From: SH-MAG3 sp035461245
Lineage (GTDB): Bacteria; Gemmatimonadota; Gemmatimonadetes; Longimicrobiales; RSA9
Length of the DNA stretch: 64,000 nt
Reading direction: 5' to 3'
Assembly (NCBI GenBank): GCA_035461245.1
Contig: DATHVP010000037.1
Location: forward strand, 1 to 64,000
In this document: positions 41,875 through 49,580 of the stretch, in pieces
Numbering within the stretch: position 1 is the stretch's first letter
Layout: every line of letters begins with the position of its first letter
Notes under the pieces: generated by a model
Told to the model about the DNA's origin: nothing
Databases searched by the model: none
The model's input: the letters and a program-made list of their open reading frames with translations, nothing else
Program-made: the position numbers and the translations under genes

Positions 41875-43532
41875 GCCCGCAGGGACCGACATCGGAGCCC
41901 GAGGCGGCGGACGTGTCCGTCCTGCAGCTGCGCCTGCGGCTGCACGCCATTCTGACCAGGGCCGTCAGCGCGGGCGCGGACAGCGCCGAGGCACTCTTCC
42001 AGCCGTGCGTGCAGGCGCTGGGTACGGCCCTGGACGCGGGCGCGCTGGCCGTATGGACGGCATCGGATGACGGCACGGAACTGAGGCTGGCCGCCGCCAC
42101 CAAGGACGATGGCGGCAGTCGGCCGAACGACCATGTTCGGATCGGGGAGCAACACCTCGTGGCCCTGACGAACGCCACATCACCCGTACTCTTCCACAAC
42201 CCGCGCTTCGACCATCCATTGTTCGCGCCGTCCATCAGTGGCCCGGCACGGCACGTCGTCGTCGTGCCGCTGGCGGTGGAAGGCCGCCTCACCGGCCTGC
42301 TCGCCATGAGCAGCGCCCGGCCGCCGACACCGGTGCAGGACGAGATCTTCCTGTCGGTGGCGGACCTGCTGGCCATTGCCGCGGATCGCCAGCGCGCGGT
42401 TGAGCTGCTGCGGGAGCGGGAGGACGGTCTGGGCACCCTCATCAGCACCGCACCGGATGGGATCGTCGTGCTCGACCCGCACAGCCGCATCATTGCGGTC
42501 AACCCGAGTCTCGAGCGGATCTTCGGCTATGAACACGGTGAGCTGCCCGGCGAAAACGTGACAATGCTCATGCCCGAGCGCTTTCGTGCACGGCACAACA
42601 GCGGCATCCGCCGCTATCGCGAAACCGGACAGAAGCGCATCTCCTGGCACGGCATCGAACTCGTTGGCCTGCACAAGGACGGTTCGGAGTTCCCCATCGA
42701 GATATCTTTCGGCGAGTACGCGCGTAACGGACAGATGGTCTTTACCGGCTTCATCCGTGACATCACCGAGCGGAAGCGAGCGGAGCAGCGGGACCGCAGC
42801 AGGCGACGCGTCGTCCAGGCCACTGCAGTCTATGTCGGATCCGCTTTCGTCGTGCTGCAGGCAGCCGACCTGATCCTGCCGGTGCTGCCCCTGCCGGAAT
42901 GGTGGTTCAATCTCCTCGTCATGCTGGGCTTCCTCGGATTGCCGGTGGTGATGGCCGTGGCGTGGGGCTGGGGCGGCACCCGGGACGGCGCGTACGGCGC
43001 GACAGAGCGCGGCGCGCGCGCCCTGCCTCTGCCCCGGCTCCGCACCGTCGCGTGGGTCGGCGCGCTGCTCACGGCAGTGGCCACCACGGCGTTCTTCTGG
43101 CAGGCACCTGGCGGCTTGCGTGACGACGTGCCCGTCATCGCCGTTCTCCCGTTCGCCGCCCTCGACGACACGCCCCTGTCACGCCAGCTCGCTGGCGGTA
43201 TCACTGATGACATCATCACCGCCATAGCCGGACGGGACGAGTTCCTGGTGGTCAGCAGCACGACGGTGCTCGCCCACGCCGATGGCAACCGGACCGTCGC
43301 ACAACTCGGCCGGGACCTGGCCGTGAGTCATGTACTGGAGGGCAGTGTGCGCCAGGCCGGCGACCGCATCCGGGTAAGTGTCCGCCTTTCCCGGCCGGGT
43401 CGGGACCGCCACGTGTGGGCCCGCGCGTACGATCGGGAGATGTACGACGCACTCGCCGTACAGGCTGAGCTGGCGCGGCAGGTGGCCGACGAACTCGCGC
43501 GCCGCATGGCCGGCCGTGCGACCGACCGCTGA
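41871..43532 (+). CDS. GAF-PAS protein with membrane helices and TolB-like domain
   Basis: 553 residues. A GAF domain covers about 20-175 (ALGTALDAGALAVWTAS, HVVVVPLAVEGRLTGLLAMSS). A PAS domain follows at about 185-305 with FixL-like MLMPERFRARHNSGIRRY and VFTGFIRDITERKRAE; the residue aligned with the FixL haem His is Arg, so haem binding is unlikely. Then come three helices (about 320-405) and a C-terminal TolB-like domain (VIAVLPFAALDDTPLSRQLAGG, VSHVLEGSVRQAGDRIRVSVRL). There is no kinase, cyclase or DNA-binding output. The TolB-like domain, usually linked to adenylate cyclases or TPRs, would lie across the membrane from the sensors. Confidence 0.82.
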   Translation: MSPQGPTSEPEAADVSVLQLRLRLHAILTRAVSAGADSAEALFQPCVQALGTALDAGALAVWTASDDGTELRLAAATKDDGGSRPNDHVRIGEQHLVALTNATSPVLFHNPRFDHPLFAPSISGPARHVVVVPLAVEGRLTGLLAMSSARPPTPVQDEIFLSVADLLAIAADRQRAVELLREREDGLGTLISTAPDGIVVLDPHSRIIAVNPSLERIFGYEHGELPGENVTMLMPERFRARHNSGIRRYRETGQKRISWHGIELVGLHKDGSEFPIEISFGEYARNGQMVFTGFIRDITERKRAEQRDRSRRRVVQATAVYVGSAFVVLQAADLILPVLPLPEWWFNLLVMLGFLGLPVVMAVAWGWGGTRDGAYGATERGARALPLPRLRTVAWVGALLTAVATTAFFWQAPGGLRDDVPVIAVLPFAALDDTPLSRQLAGGITDDIITAIAGRDEFLVVSSTTVLAHADGNRTVAQLGRDLAVSHVLEGSVRQAGDRIRVSVRLSRPGRDRHVWARAYDREMYDALAVQAELARQVADELARRMAGRATDR

Positions 43533-43548
43533 GGGCGCGGGCCACACC

Positions 43549-45738
43549 TCAGCGGGGCACGCCACGGCGCAATGCGTCGCGGCTGGCGGCCGTGGCTTCG
43601 TCAATGAGCCGCTCAATAATGCTCGCCGCTGTGTCCGCCGACGCGTCGCCCTGGCTGGCCGTCCGGGCCGTGCGGACGATCTCGTCGCTCAGCACGGACA
43701 TCTCCCGCAGCAGGTCATGCTCGGACCAGCCAAGGCCGGCACGTTGCAGCCCGTGCAGCTCCGCCATCAGCCGGCGGATCTCGACGCCATCCCGGAGCTG
43801 CATGGGGGGGCCGGCAGCGCTGCCCAGATCCATGAGCACCAGCGCGATCTCTGCGGTCCAGCTGGGGATGTGGTCACGGAGTTGGGCGTCGGCGAGCCCC
43901 GTCGCGGACGGGACCTCGCTGCGCATGCGGCCGATGACAGCCTGGGCAACGTCATCCAGGCTGGAAAGGAGAGCGACACCGATGGAGTGCAGGCCGGGGA
44001 CGCCGCCAGCGCCCGCATCGCCATCCGGAGACGCGGGCGCGGGGGTCCTGACGACCTCGCCACGAGGCAGCCACAGTGTGAACTCCGCCCCGTGGCCAGG
44101 CTCGCTGCGCAGCGTGATGTCGCCACCCATGAGGCGGGCCAGTTCCAGGCTGATGGCCAGGCCGAGGCCCGCGCCGCCACGGGTGCGCGTGCGCCCGCTC
44201 TCTGCCTGCTCGAACGGACGGAAGATGCGCTGCCTGTCGCCTTCCGACACGCCGGGCCCCGTGTCCCGCACGGACACCCAGCTCCAGCCGCCGGGGCTGT
44301 CATACGACGGCGCGTCATCCCGTTGCGAGCTGCCGAACGTCACCTCGACACAGCCGCCCTCGTCAGTGAACTTCAGCGCGTTCGCCAGCAGGTTTACGAG
44401 GATCTGCTGGACCCGGTGCTCGTCGCCCATGTAGGTAGTGTCCGAGTCATCGGCGCTGTGGCTGCTGAGACGGATGGACGCCGCCTGCGCCTGCGGGGCC
44501 ACCAGTTCAATGGCGCCTGCGACCGCGTTGACTAGCACGCCTTCGTCGTGCTGTACCGTGATACGCCCTGCCTCGACCCTGGCCAGGTCCAGGACATCGT
44601 CGATGAGGCGCAGCAGGTGGCGGCTGCTGGCCGCGATACGTTCAAGGTGCTCCCGCTGCTGGTCGGTCAGCGGGCCCGCCAGTCCGATCTGCATCAGGTC
44701 CGTATAGCCCATGACAGCATTGATGGGCGTGCGGATCTCGTGGCTCATGGTGGCAAGAAACTCGCTCTTCGCCCGGTTTGCGGACTCCGCCTCGGCGCGG
44801 GCCCGTTCTGCGGCCCTCGTCTGCTCCTGCAGCTCTGCGACGGTCGTGCGCAGTTCCCCATTGGTCCGGCGCAGCTCGGATTCCGCCTCCTCCAGGACCA
44901 CGGACTGGTGATGCAGTTCCTCCGCCTGCTGCTCCAGTTCGATGGCATTGGCCTCCAGCACCTGCTGCTGCCGACGTCGCTCAGTAACATCATGCACGAG
45001 CAGCACGCGCACACGGCGACCCGAGGCCTCGACCGTCACCACGCGAACGTCCGCCGCCAGCGGCTCACTGCCGGCCGCTTCAAAGAGGATGTCCGGGTGC
45101 CGGCCCCCGTCCGTGCCAGCCTTGCGCAGCACGTCCTCGAACGCGGCCGGATCCAGCGGCGAAACCAGGTCCTGCACGGCACGACCTATGGCCCGACCCC
45201 GCGGCACGCCGAAGACCAGCTCCGCGGCACGATTCCAGGAGACCACCTCATCGTCGTCGGTGACGGAGATCACGGGGTCAGGCAGCACTGCCAGCAGCGC
45301 GGCCAGGTAGGCATCGGAGATGGCCGCCCGGCGGGCGGCGTGCGGCTCGATGCCGGCCAGGTCGTGTTCCACTCGCCGGCGGGTGATGCGGGCCGCCCTG
45401 CGCTGCGCCGTGACGTCAGCGGCCTGGCTGAGCATCTCGCCATCAACACGCGCCGGGTCCCGGACCCAGACCTCGCCCACGCCGCGAGCAAAGAGCACCG
45501 CCCGGTCCACGGCGGCATGCTCCTCGGGCGGTGCCGCAATGATGACCTGCACGGCCGCGTCGTCAGCGGTGACACGCCGGGCCATGGCAATTGCAGGGCC
45601 CGGGTCTGCAACGATGATAACGGCGTCAGCGATCCCGACATCGTCGGCGCGCCATTGCGGCTGGTGGATGACTTCAGCCTGGCCGGCGAGTTGCGCCTCC
45701 AGCGACGGAAGCGAGCCGGCCAGGACGATGATCCTCAT
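43549..45738 (-). CDS. Hybrid-type PAS histidine kinase with extra C-terminal helical domain
   Basis: 729 residues from the ATG at 45738, three bases past the upstream stop; soluble. Residues 1-95 look like a degenerate receiver fold (IIVLAGSLPSLEAQL, AVIIVADPGPAIAMA) without phospho-site motifs. A PAS domain lies at about 155-265 and a coiled coil at about 270-320. The kinase core has His333 (FLATMSHEIRTPINAVMGY), the N-box ILVNLLANALKFTD, and G-boxes DTGPGVSEGDRQRIF and GGAGLGLAISLELARLMGG. After about 565 comes a helical domain with LRDHIPSWTAEIALVLMDLG, similar to RsbRD N-terminal-type domains. No response regulator lies nearby, so its partner is unknown. Confidence 0.88.
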   Translation of the reverse strand: MRIIVLAGSLPSLEAQLAGQAEVIHQPQWRADDVGIADAVIIVADPGPAIAMARRVTADDAAVQVIIAAPPEEHAAVDRAVLFARGVGEVWVRDPARVDGEMLSQAADVTAQRRAARITRRRVEHDLAGIEPHAARRAAISDAYLAALLAVLPDPVISVTDDDEVVSWNRAAELVFGVPRGRAIGRAVQDLVSPLDPAAFEDVLRKAGTDGGRHPDILFEAAGSEPLAADVRVVTVEASGRRVRVLLVHDVTERRRQQQVLEANAIELEQQAEELHHQSVVLEEAESELRRTNGELRTTVAELQEQTRAAERARAEAESANRAKSEFLATMSHEIRTPINAVMGYTDLMQIGLAGPLTDQQREHLERIAASSRHLLRLIDDVLDLARVEAGRITVQHDEGVLVNAVAGAIELVAPQAQAASIRLSSHSADDSDTTYMGDEHRVQQILVNLLANALKFTDEGGCVEVTFGSSQRDDAPSYDSPGGWSWVSVRDTGPGVSEGDRQRIFRPFEQAESGRTRTRGGAGLGLAISLELARLMGGDITLRSEPGHGAEFTLWLPRGEVVRTPAPASPDGDAGAGGVPGLHSIGVALLSSLDDVAQAVIGRMRSEVPSATGLADAQLRDHIPSWTAEIALVLMDLGSAAGPPMQLRDGVEIRRLMAELHGLQRAGLGWSEHDLLREMSVLSDEIVRTARTASQGDASADTAASIIERLIDEATAASRDALRRGVPR

Positions 45739-45740
45739 GC

Positions 45741-46904
45741 TCAGACGAGGGGCAGCTTGAGCAGGGCCCGGCCCAGCCATGTCTTCAGGATATCGGTGGT
45801 AGGCGCCATCACATGGCTGGCCCGGGCGTCACGGAGCAGGCGGGCCAGCTTGCTGTTCTCACGGTAGGCAATGCCGCCCCCGAGCGTCATGGCCTCGTTC
45901 GTCACCAGTACGGACGTATCGGCCGCTGCGGCCTTGCAGGCGAAGATGAAGGGCAATGCGTCGGCATCGCCGGCATCACCCTTCGCCGCGGCCGCATGGA
46001 CAAGACGGCGGGTGCGTTCCACCTCGATCCACAACTCGCCCAGGCGATGGGACAGCAGTGGCTGCGCGCCCAGCAGCTCGCCCGTATGGGCATGCCGGCG
46101 CGAGCCCAGGTGCTCCCGCGCCAGTTCCAGGGCGCTGTGCGCCGCACCGGCATACGTGCCGGCCATGGCCATCAGGAAGTACGGCGCCACCACCTCAAAG
46201 ATATACCAGAGCTGGTCCCCTTCCTCGCCGAGCAGGTTGGCAGCTGGCACCCGGACATTCTCGAGCCGTACCGTGCGCGAGCTGTTGCTGCGCATGCCGA
46301 GCCCGTGCCACTCGTCGAGCCAGTTCAGCCCCGCCGTGTCCCGATCCACAAGGACACAGCTGAACGCGCCCTCGTCCGTATCGCCCGTGACGCTTACCGT
46401 GGATACGACGTAGGAGTCTGCCTGCCCACCGTTGGTTACGAAGCTCTTCGTTCCGTCCACGACGTACTCGTCGCCGTCGCGGACGAGCCCGGTAGCGGGC
46501 ACGTAGAAGTGGCTGCCGCTGCCCGGCTCGCTCAGCGCCAGCGTCGTGATGTGCCGGCCCTCGCCGATGGGCTCCAGGTAGGACTCCCGCTGGTACGTGG
46601 TCGCCTTGGCGGCAATGACGGCGGTGCCCACGCAGTGCATGGCGAAGCACAGCGCCGCGGACGGGTTCTCCGCGGCGATGACCTCGGAGATAGCTACAAT
46701 GCCGGCCATGCCCTGGCCATGCCCGCCCAGCTCGGACGGGACGTTCAGTCCGAGCAGGCCGGCATCGCCAAGTGCGCGCATGGTCGACTCCGGCCATCGG
46801 CCAGCCGCGTCATCCGCCTCCGCTGCTGGCGCCGTCACTGCCGCCACCACTTCGCGGGCGCGTCCTACCAGCTCGCGCGTCTCCGCCGTCAACGTGTCCG
46901 TCAT
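45741..46904 (-). CDS. Acyl-CoA dehydrogenase-like flavoprotein lacking the usual Glu
   Basis: 387 residues from the ATG at 46904. FAD-dependent acyl-CoA dehydrogenase fold: GLNVPSELGGHGQGM, TTLALSEPGSGSHFYVPAT, VTNGGQADSYVVST, GLGMRSNSSRTVRLENVRVP and a C-terminal NSKLARLLRDARASHVMAPTTDILKTWLGRALL split over two blocks. Where most family members have the catalytic Glu in YEGT, this one reads MAPTTD. Members with such a change include flavin monooxygenases and dehydrogenases that use another base. The substrate is unknown. Its stop is three bases before the histidine-kinase start. Confidence 0.85.
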   Translation of the reverse strand: MTDTLTAETRELVGRAREVVAAVTAPAAEADDAAGRWPESTMRALGDAGLLGLNVPSELGGHGQGMAGIVAISEVIAAENPSAALCFAMHCVGTAVIAAKATTYQRESYLEPIGEGRHITTLALSEPGSGSHFYVPATGLVRDGDEYVVDGTKSFVTNGGQADSYVVSTVSVTGDTDEGAFSCVLVDRDTAGLNWLDEWHGLGMRSNSSRTVRLENVRVPAANLLGEEGDQLWYIFEVVAPYFLMAMAGTYAGAAHSALELAREHLGSRRHAHTGELLGAQPLLSHRLGELWIEVERTRRLVHAAAAKGDAGDADALPFIFACKAAAADTSVLVTNEAMTLGGGIAYRENSKLARLLRDARASHVMAPTTDILKTWLGRALLKLPLV

Positions 46905-47071
46905 GCCCTGCTCCAAGCAGACCCGGGTGTGTTGGTGCCGTCAGGCCGCCGTGCGAGTACCATGCCATGCCGCCGCAGGCGGCGCTGGCCGACGAATCAG
47001 CGGCCCTGAGGCGTCGCCAGGGTGGGCAGGGTATCAGCCGGCGCGGGTCAGATCAACCGCCGCGGGCACAG

Positions 47072-47099
47072 CGGCCACCGGGCAATGTGCCGGTGGCCG
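47072..47099 (-). terminator. Hairpin after the TonB gene
   Basis: CGGCCACCGG and CCGGTGGCCG form a perfect 10-bp stem with an eight-base loop, 29 bases past the TonB stop. No T-tract. Confidence 0.5.
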
Positions 47100-47127
47100 T
47101 CGTGCCTGCCGGGCCGGTGCAGCGGTC

Positions 47128-47787
47128 TCAGCGGACGGTGAACAGGAGCGGCAGTTCGATCCAGACGGGAACGCGACGATCGCGGTTGATGGCGGGCGTG
47201 AACTTCATCTGCGGCGCCACCACCAGTGCGGCCTCATCCAGGCCGGCGTGTCCCGACGACGTGTGCACCACGGAACTCTGGACGACGCCGCTCTCGTCAA
47301 TGAAGACCCAGAGAAGGACAGTGCCTCCGATGCCCGCGTCGCGAAGCAGCGACGGATAGTTCCGGGTCAGCGCCGCGCGCACCTCGTCCGGGTTGCGCAG
47401 TTCCGGCTTCACCGTGTACGGCGTGAACCTTGGCGCTGCGCGCAGGTCCTCCTCCTCCCGCACGGCGATGGCCGGCGGCGGGATGCTGCTGATGGGGTTC
47501 GCCTCGAATGTCGTGGGTGCAATGGTGATGTTGTCATCCACCTCGAGGCTGGAGATGACGGGCGTTGCCGGGCGCGCTATGGTCTGGGGCGCCGGTGGGA
47601 TCTCCACCTCCGGTGGGATCTCCAGTGCCGTCAACTCGGTGGTGTGGATGGCTACGTCCCCCGTCCGAAACGCCGGGTTCCACGAGAACAGGGCGAAATG
47701 TGCGCCGACGGAAACCGTAAGTGATATGGCGAAGACCAGGGACTGGGCCTTCGCAATGGCGTAAGTGGAATGGATCCCGGTAGCCAT
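47128..47787 (-). CDS. TonB-family energy transducer
   Basis: 219 residues: one N-terminal membrane helix (QSLVFAISLTVSVGAHFALFSW), a Pro-rich periplasmic linker (EIPPEVEIPPAPQ) and a C-terminal TonB domain (FTPYTVKPELRNPDEVRAALTR, YPSLLRDAGIGGTVLLWVFIDESG, VPVWIELPLLFTVR). The C-terminal domain is strikingly like the two in the M56 protein encoded at 24374-26185. It would pass proton-motive energy to receptors such as the TonB-dependent receptor encoded at 56269. No exbB or exbD is in the window. Confidence 0.88.
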   Translation of the reverse strand: MATGIHSTYAIAKAQSLVFAISLTVSVGAHFALFSWNPAFRTGDVAIHTTELTALEIPPEVEIPPAPQTIARPATPVISSLEVDDNITIAPTTFEANPISSIPPPAIAVREEEDLRAAPRFTPYTVKPELRNPDEVRAALTRNYPSLLRDAGIGGTVLLWVFIDESGVVQSSVVHTSSGHAGLDEAALVVAPQMKFTPAINRDRRVPVWIELPLLFTVR

Positions 47788-47946
47788 GGACGCCTGCCTG
47801 ACAGCCGTTGGAGCCGCCGCAGCCGTCGCGATGGCGGCGCGGACGCCGGGTGCGGGACGGACGTCGCTTCATCGCGGGACACCCGGCCGTACCCTGATCT
47901 AACGCCCCCGGTACAGCGCCACTGTCGTGGAATCCCTGAATGTGGC

Positions 47947-48043
47947 GGGGAATCTCCCCCTGTGCAGCGCCGGTCGCATGCGTCGGGCGGCACCCGACCA
48001 CAGGGGATTCCCCTACTGACAGCCGACCGCGGCGTGCTATGTT
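47947..48043 (+). promoter_or_regulatory. Promoter and palindromic activator sites of the porin gene
   Basis: AGGGGATTCCCCT (48002-48014) is a perfect palindrome. CTGACA (48016-48021) and TATGTT (48038-48043) are 16 bases apart just downstream. A second site GGGGAATCTCCCC lies 55 bases further upstream (47947-47959). The rest of the 308-base divergent TonB/porin region shows no other feature. Confidence 0.65.
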
Positions 48044-48095
48044 GGCGCGGTCACCCGCCGGGAGGCGGACACACACGCACCCAACGGAGCCCATC

Positions 48096-49271
48096 ATGCG
48101 TCGCTGCATCGTTGTCATAGTCATGCTGTTCGCCGGCTTCAACACCATCGCCGAGGCGCAGGACGTCCGCCTGCACGGCCAGCTCCGCCCGCGTTTTGAA
48201 CAGCGCGATCCGAACTTCCCCATGGCGCCGCTGGGCGACGTGACCATGCGGACGCGCCTGGGCGTCAGCGCCGTCCTGCCTGAGGAGATCCGGCTGCGCC
48301 TGGATATCCAGGACGTGCTCGTCTGGGGCGGCGACGCCGGCACACCGGGTCACCTGAACACCGCCGAAATCCACCAGGCGTTCGTGGATGTGGGCGCACT
48401 GGGCGCCGGACTGGCCGCCCGCATCGGGCGCCAGGAGTTGAGCCTTGGTAACCAGCGCCTCATCAGCAACAACAACTGGAGCCAGCGCGGCCGGCGTTTT
48501 GATGGCGTCCGCGGCACGCTCAACGAAGGCGCCATCCGCGGCGACGCGTTTGCGATGCGCATTGCGGAGCGAGGCCTGGGTACGGGCGCCAACGCGTGGT
48601 TCCACGGGGCGCACGCACGGCTTGGCCTGACGGCCGCCGATACACTGCACCTGTACGGTCTGTACAATCGCGGCCGGGACATGGCCGCGTCCACCGACCA
48701 GTTTACGGCAGGCGGCCACACGACCGTGCGGGCCGGCGGCCTCGGCTTCAGCGGCGAGGCGTACGTGCAGCTCGGGACGCGGCTCGACCGGGACGTGAGC
48801 GCGTGGATGGCTTCGGCCGGCGTCGACTACAGCTTCGATGCCGGGCGCATGGCCCTGGCCGGCGATTTCTACTCCGGGGATGCCGACCCGGCGGACGGCA
48901 CCGCAAAGGCATTCGACCGCCTGTTCGGCACGGGCCACGGCTTCCACGGCTATGCCGACCTGTTCACAACGCTGCCGGCACACACCGGCCAGCGCGGGCT
49001 GCTCGACGCCCATCTGCGCACGCAGTGGCACCTGGCGGAGCGCACGGACCTGGAACTCAACGGCCACCTGTTCCGGTCCACGGCGACGCCTGCCAGCGCC
49101 TCGTCACGGTTCGGCGAGGAAGTGGACGTGGTGGTCCGGCACCGGCTGCGGACGCCATTGATGCTGGAAGCGGGCGGCAGCTTCTTCCGCACGGGTCCCG
49201 CCATGACCGAGGTCCGCGGCCTGGCCGATGACCTGCTCTTCGGCTACCTGATGATGACCGTCACGTTCTAG
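48096..49271 (+). CDS. Outer-membrane porin, alginate-export-like
   Basis: 391 residues from the ATG at 48096 with signal peptide MRRCIVVIVMLFAGFNTIAEA. Features typical of the alginate-export/AlgE-like barrel family are DVRLHGQLRPRFEQRD, MRTRLGVSAVLPEEIRLRLDIQDV, AARIGRQELSLGNQRLI, QRGRRFDGVRGTL and a C-terminal LLFGYLMMTVTF. Such proteins are 16-18-stranded channels for anionic polymers or small solutes. There are no alginate genes nearby, so the solute is unknown. The promoter carries the same palindrome as dps. Confidence 0.87.
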   Translation: MRRCIVVIVMLFAGFNTIAEAQDVRLHGQLRPRFEQRDPNFPMAPLGDVTMRTRLGVSAVLPEEIRLRLDIQDVLVWGGDAGTPGHLNTAEIHQAFVDVGALGAGLAARIGRQELSLGNQRLISNNNWSQRGRRFDGVRGTLNEGAIRGDAFAMRIAERGLGTGANAWFHGAHARLGLTAADTLHLYGLYNRGRDMAASTDQFTAGGHTTVRAGGLGFSGEAYVQLGTRLDRDVSAWMASAGVDYSFDAGRMALAGDFYSGDADPADGTAKAFDRLFGTGHGFHGYADLFTTLPAHTGQRGLLDAHLRTQWHLAERTDLELNGHLFRSTATPASASSRFGEEVDVVVRHRLRTPLMLEAGGSFFRTGPAMTEVRGLADDLLFGYLMMTVTF

Positions 49272-49274
49272 CGC

Positions 49275-49565
49275 TCAGCGCGCCCGGAGATAGCGACGCG
49301 CCACCTGCACCAGGCGGCGGTCCTGCTCCATCTCCGGGCGCGCTTCCGCCTCCTCCAGGATGCGCTGCACCTCACCTGCCAGTGCGGGATCGCCCCACTG
49401 GTAGCCTGTGGCCTCCTCGCCCGCACCGATCTGGCCCGCGTAGGCCGCTTCCAGAAGTGCCATGGCCGCGGCCGCAGGGAACGACGGGTCCTTCCGCCGC
49501 GGCAGCGCGAAGCTCAGTTCCGGCGTCGGATCGTGATCGTCTTCCTTCACGAAGGCACGCGACAT
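49275..49565 (-). CDS. Small acidic hypothetical protein
   Basis: 96 residues. It begins MSRAFVKEDDHDPTPELSFALPRRKDPSF and ends in a helical segment (GEVQRILEEAEARPEMEQDRRLVQVARRYL). No signal peptide or membrane span; cytoplasmic. The MSRAFVKEDD start is also seen in some GreA/GreB-related small proteins, but the rest does not match. The gene is convergent with the porin gene and lies 15 bases after the gamma-glutamyltransferase. Confidence 0.65.
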   Translation of the reverse strand: MSRAFVKEDDHDPTPELSFALPRRKDPSFPAAAAMALLEAAYAGQIGAGEEATGYQWGDPALAGEVQRILEEAEARPEMEQDRRLVQVARRYLRAR

Positions 49566-49580
49566 GGCGACTCCTCCGGT

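Noticed and set aside
42500..42790. Haem-binding FixL-type PAS domain
   Set aside because: The sequence is close to FixL, but the residue aligned with the haem-ligating His is Arg.
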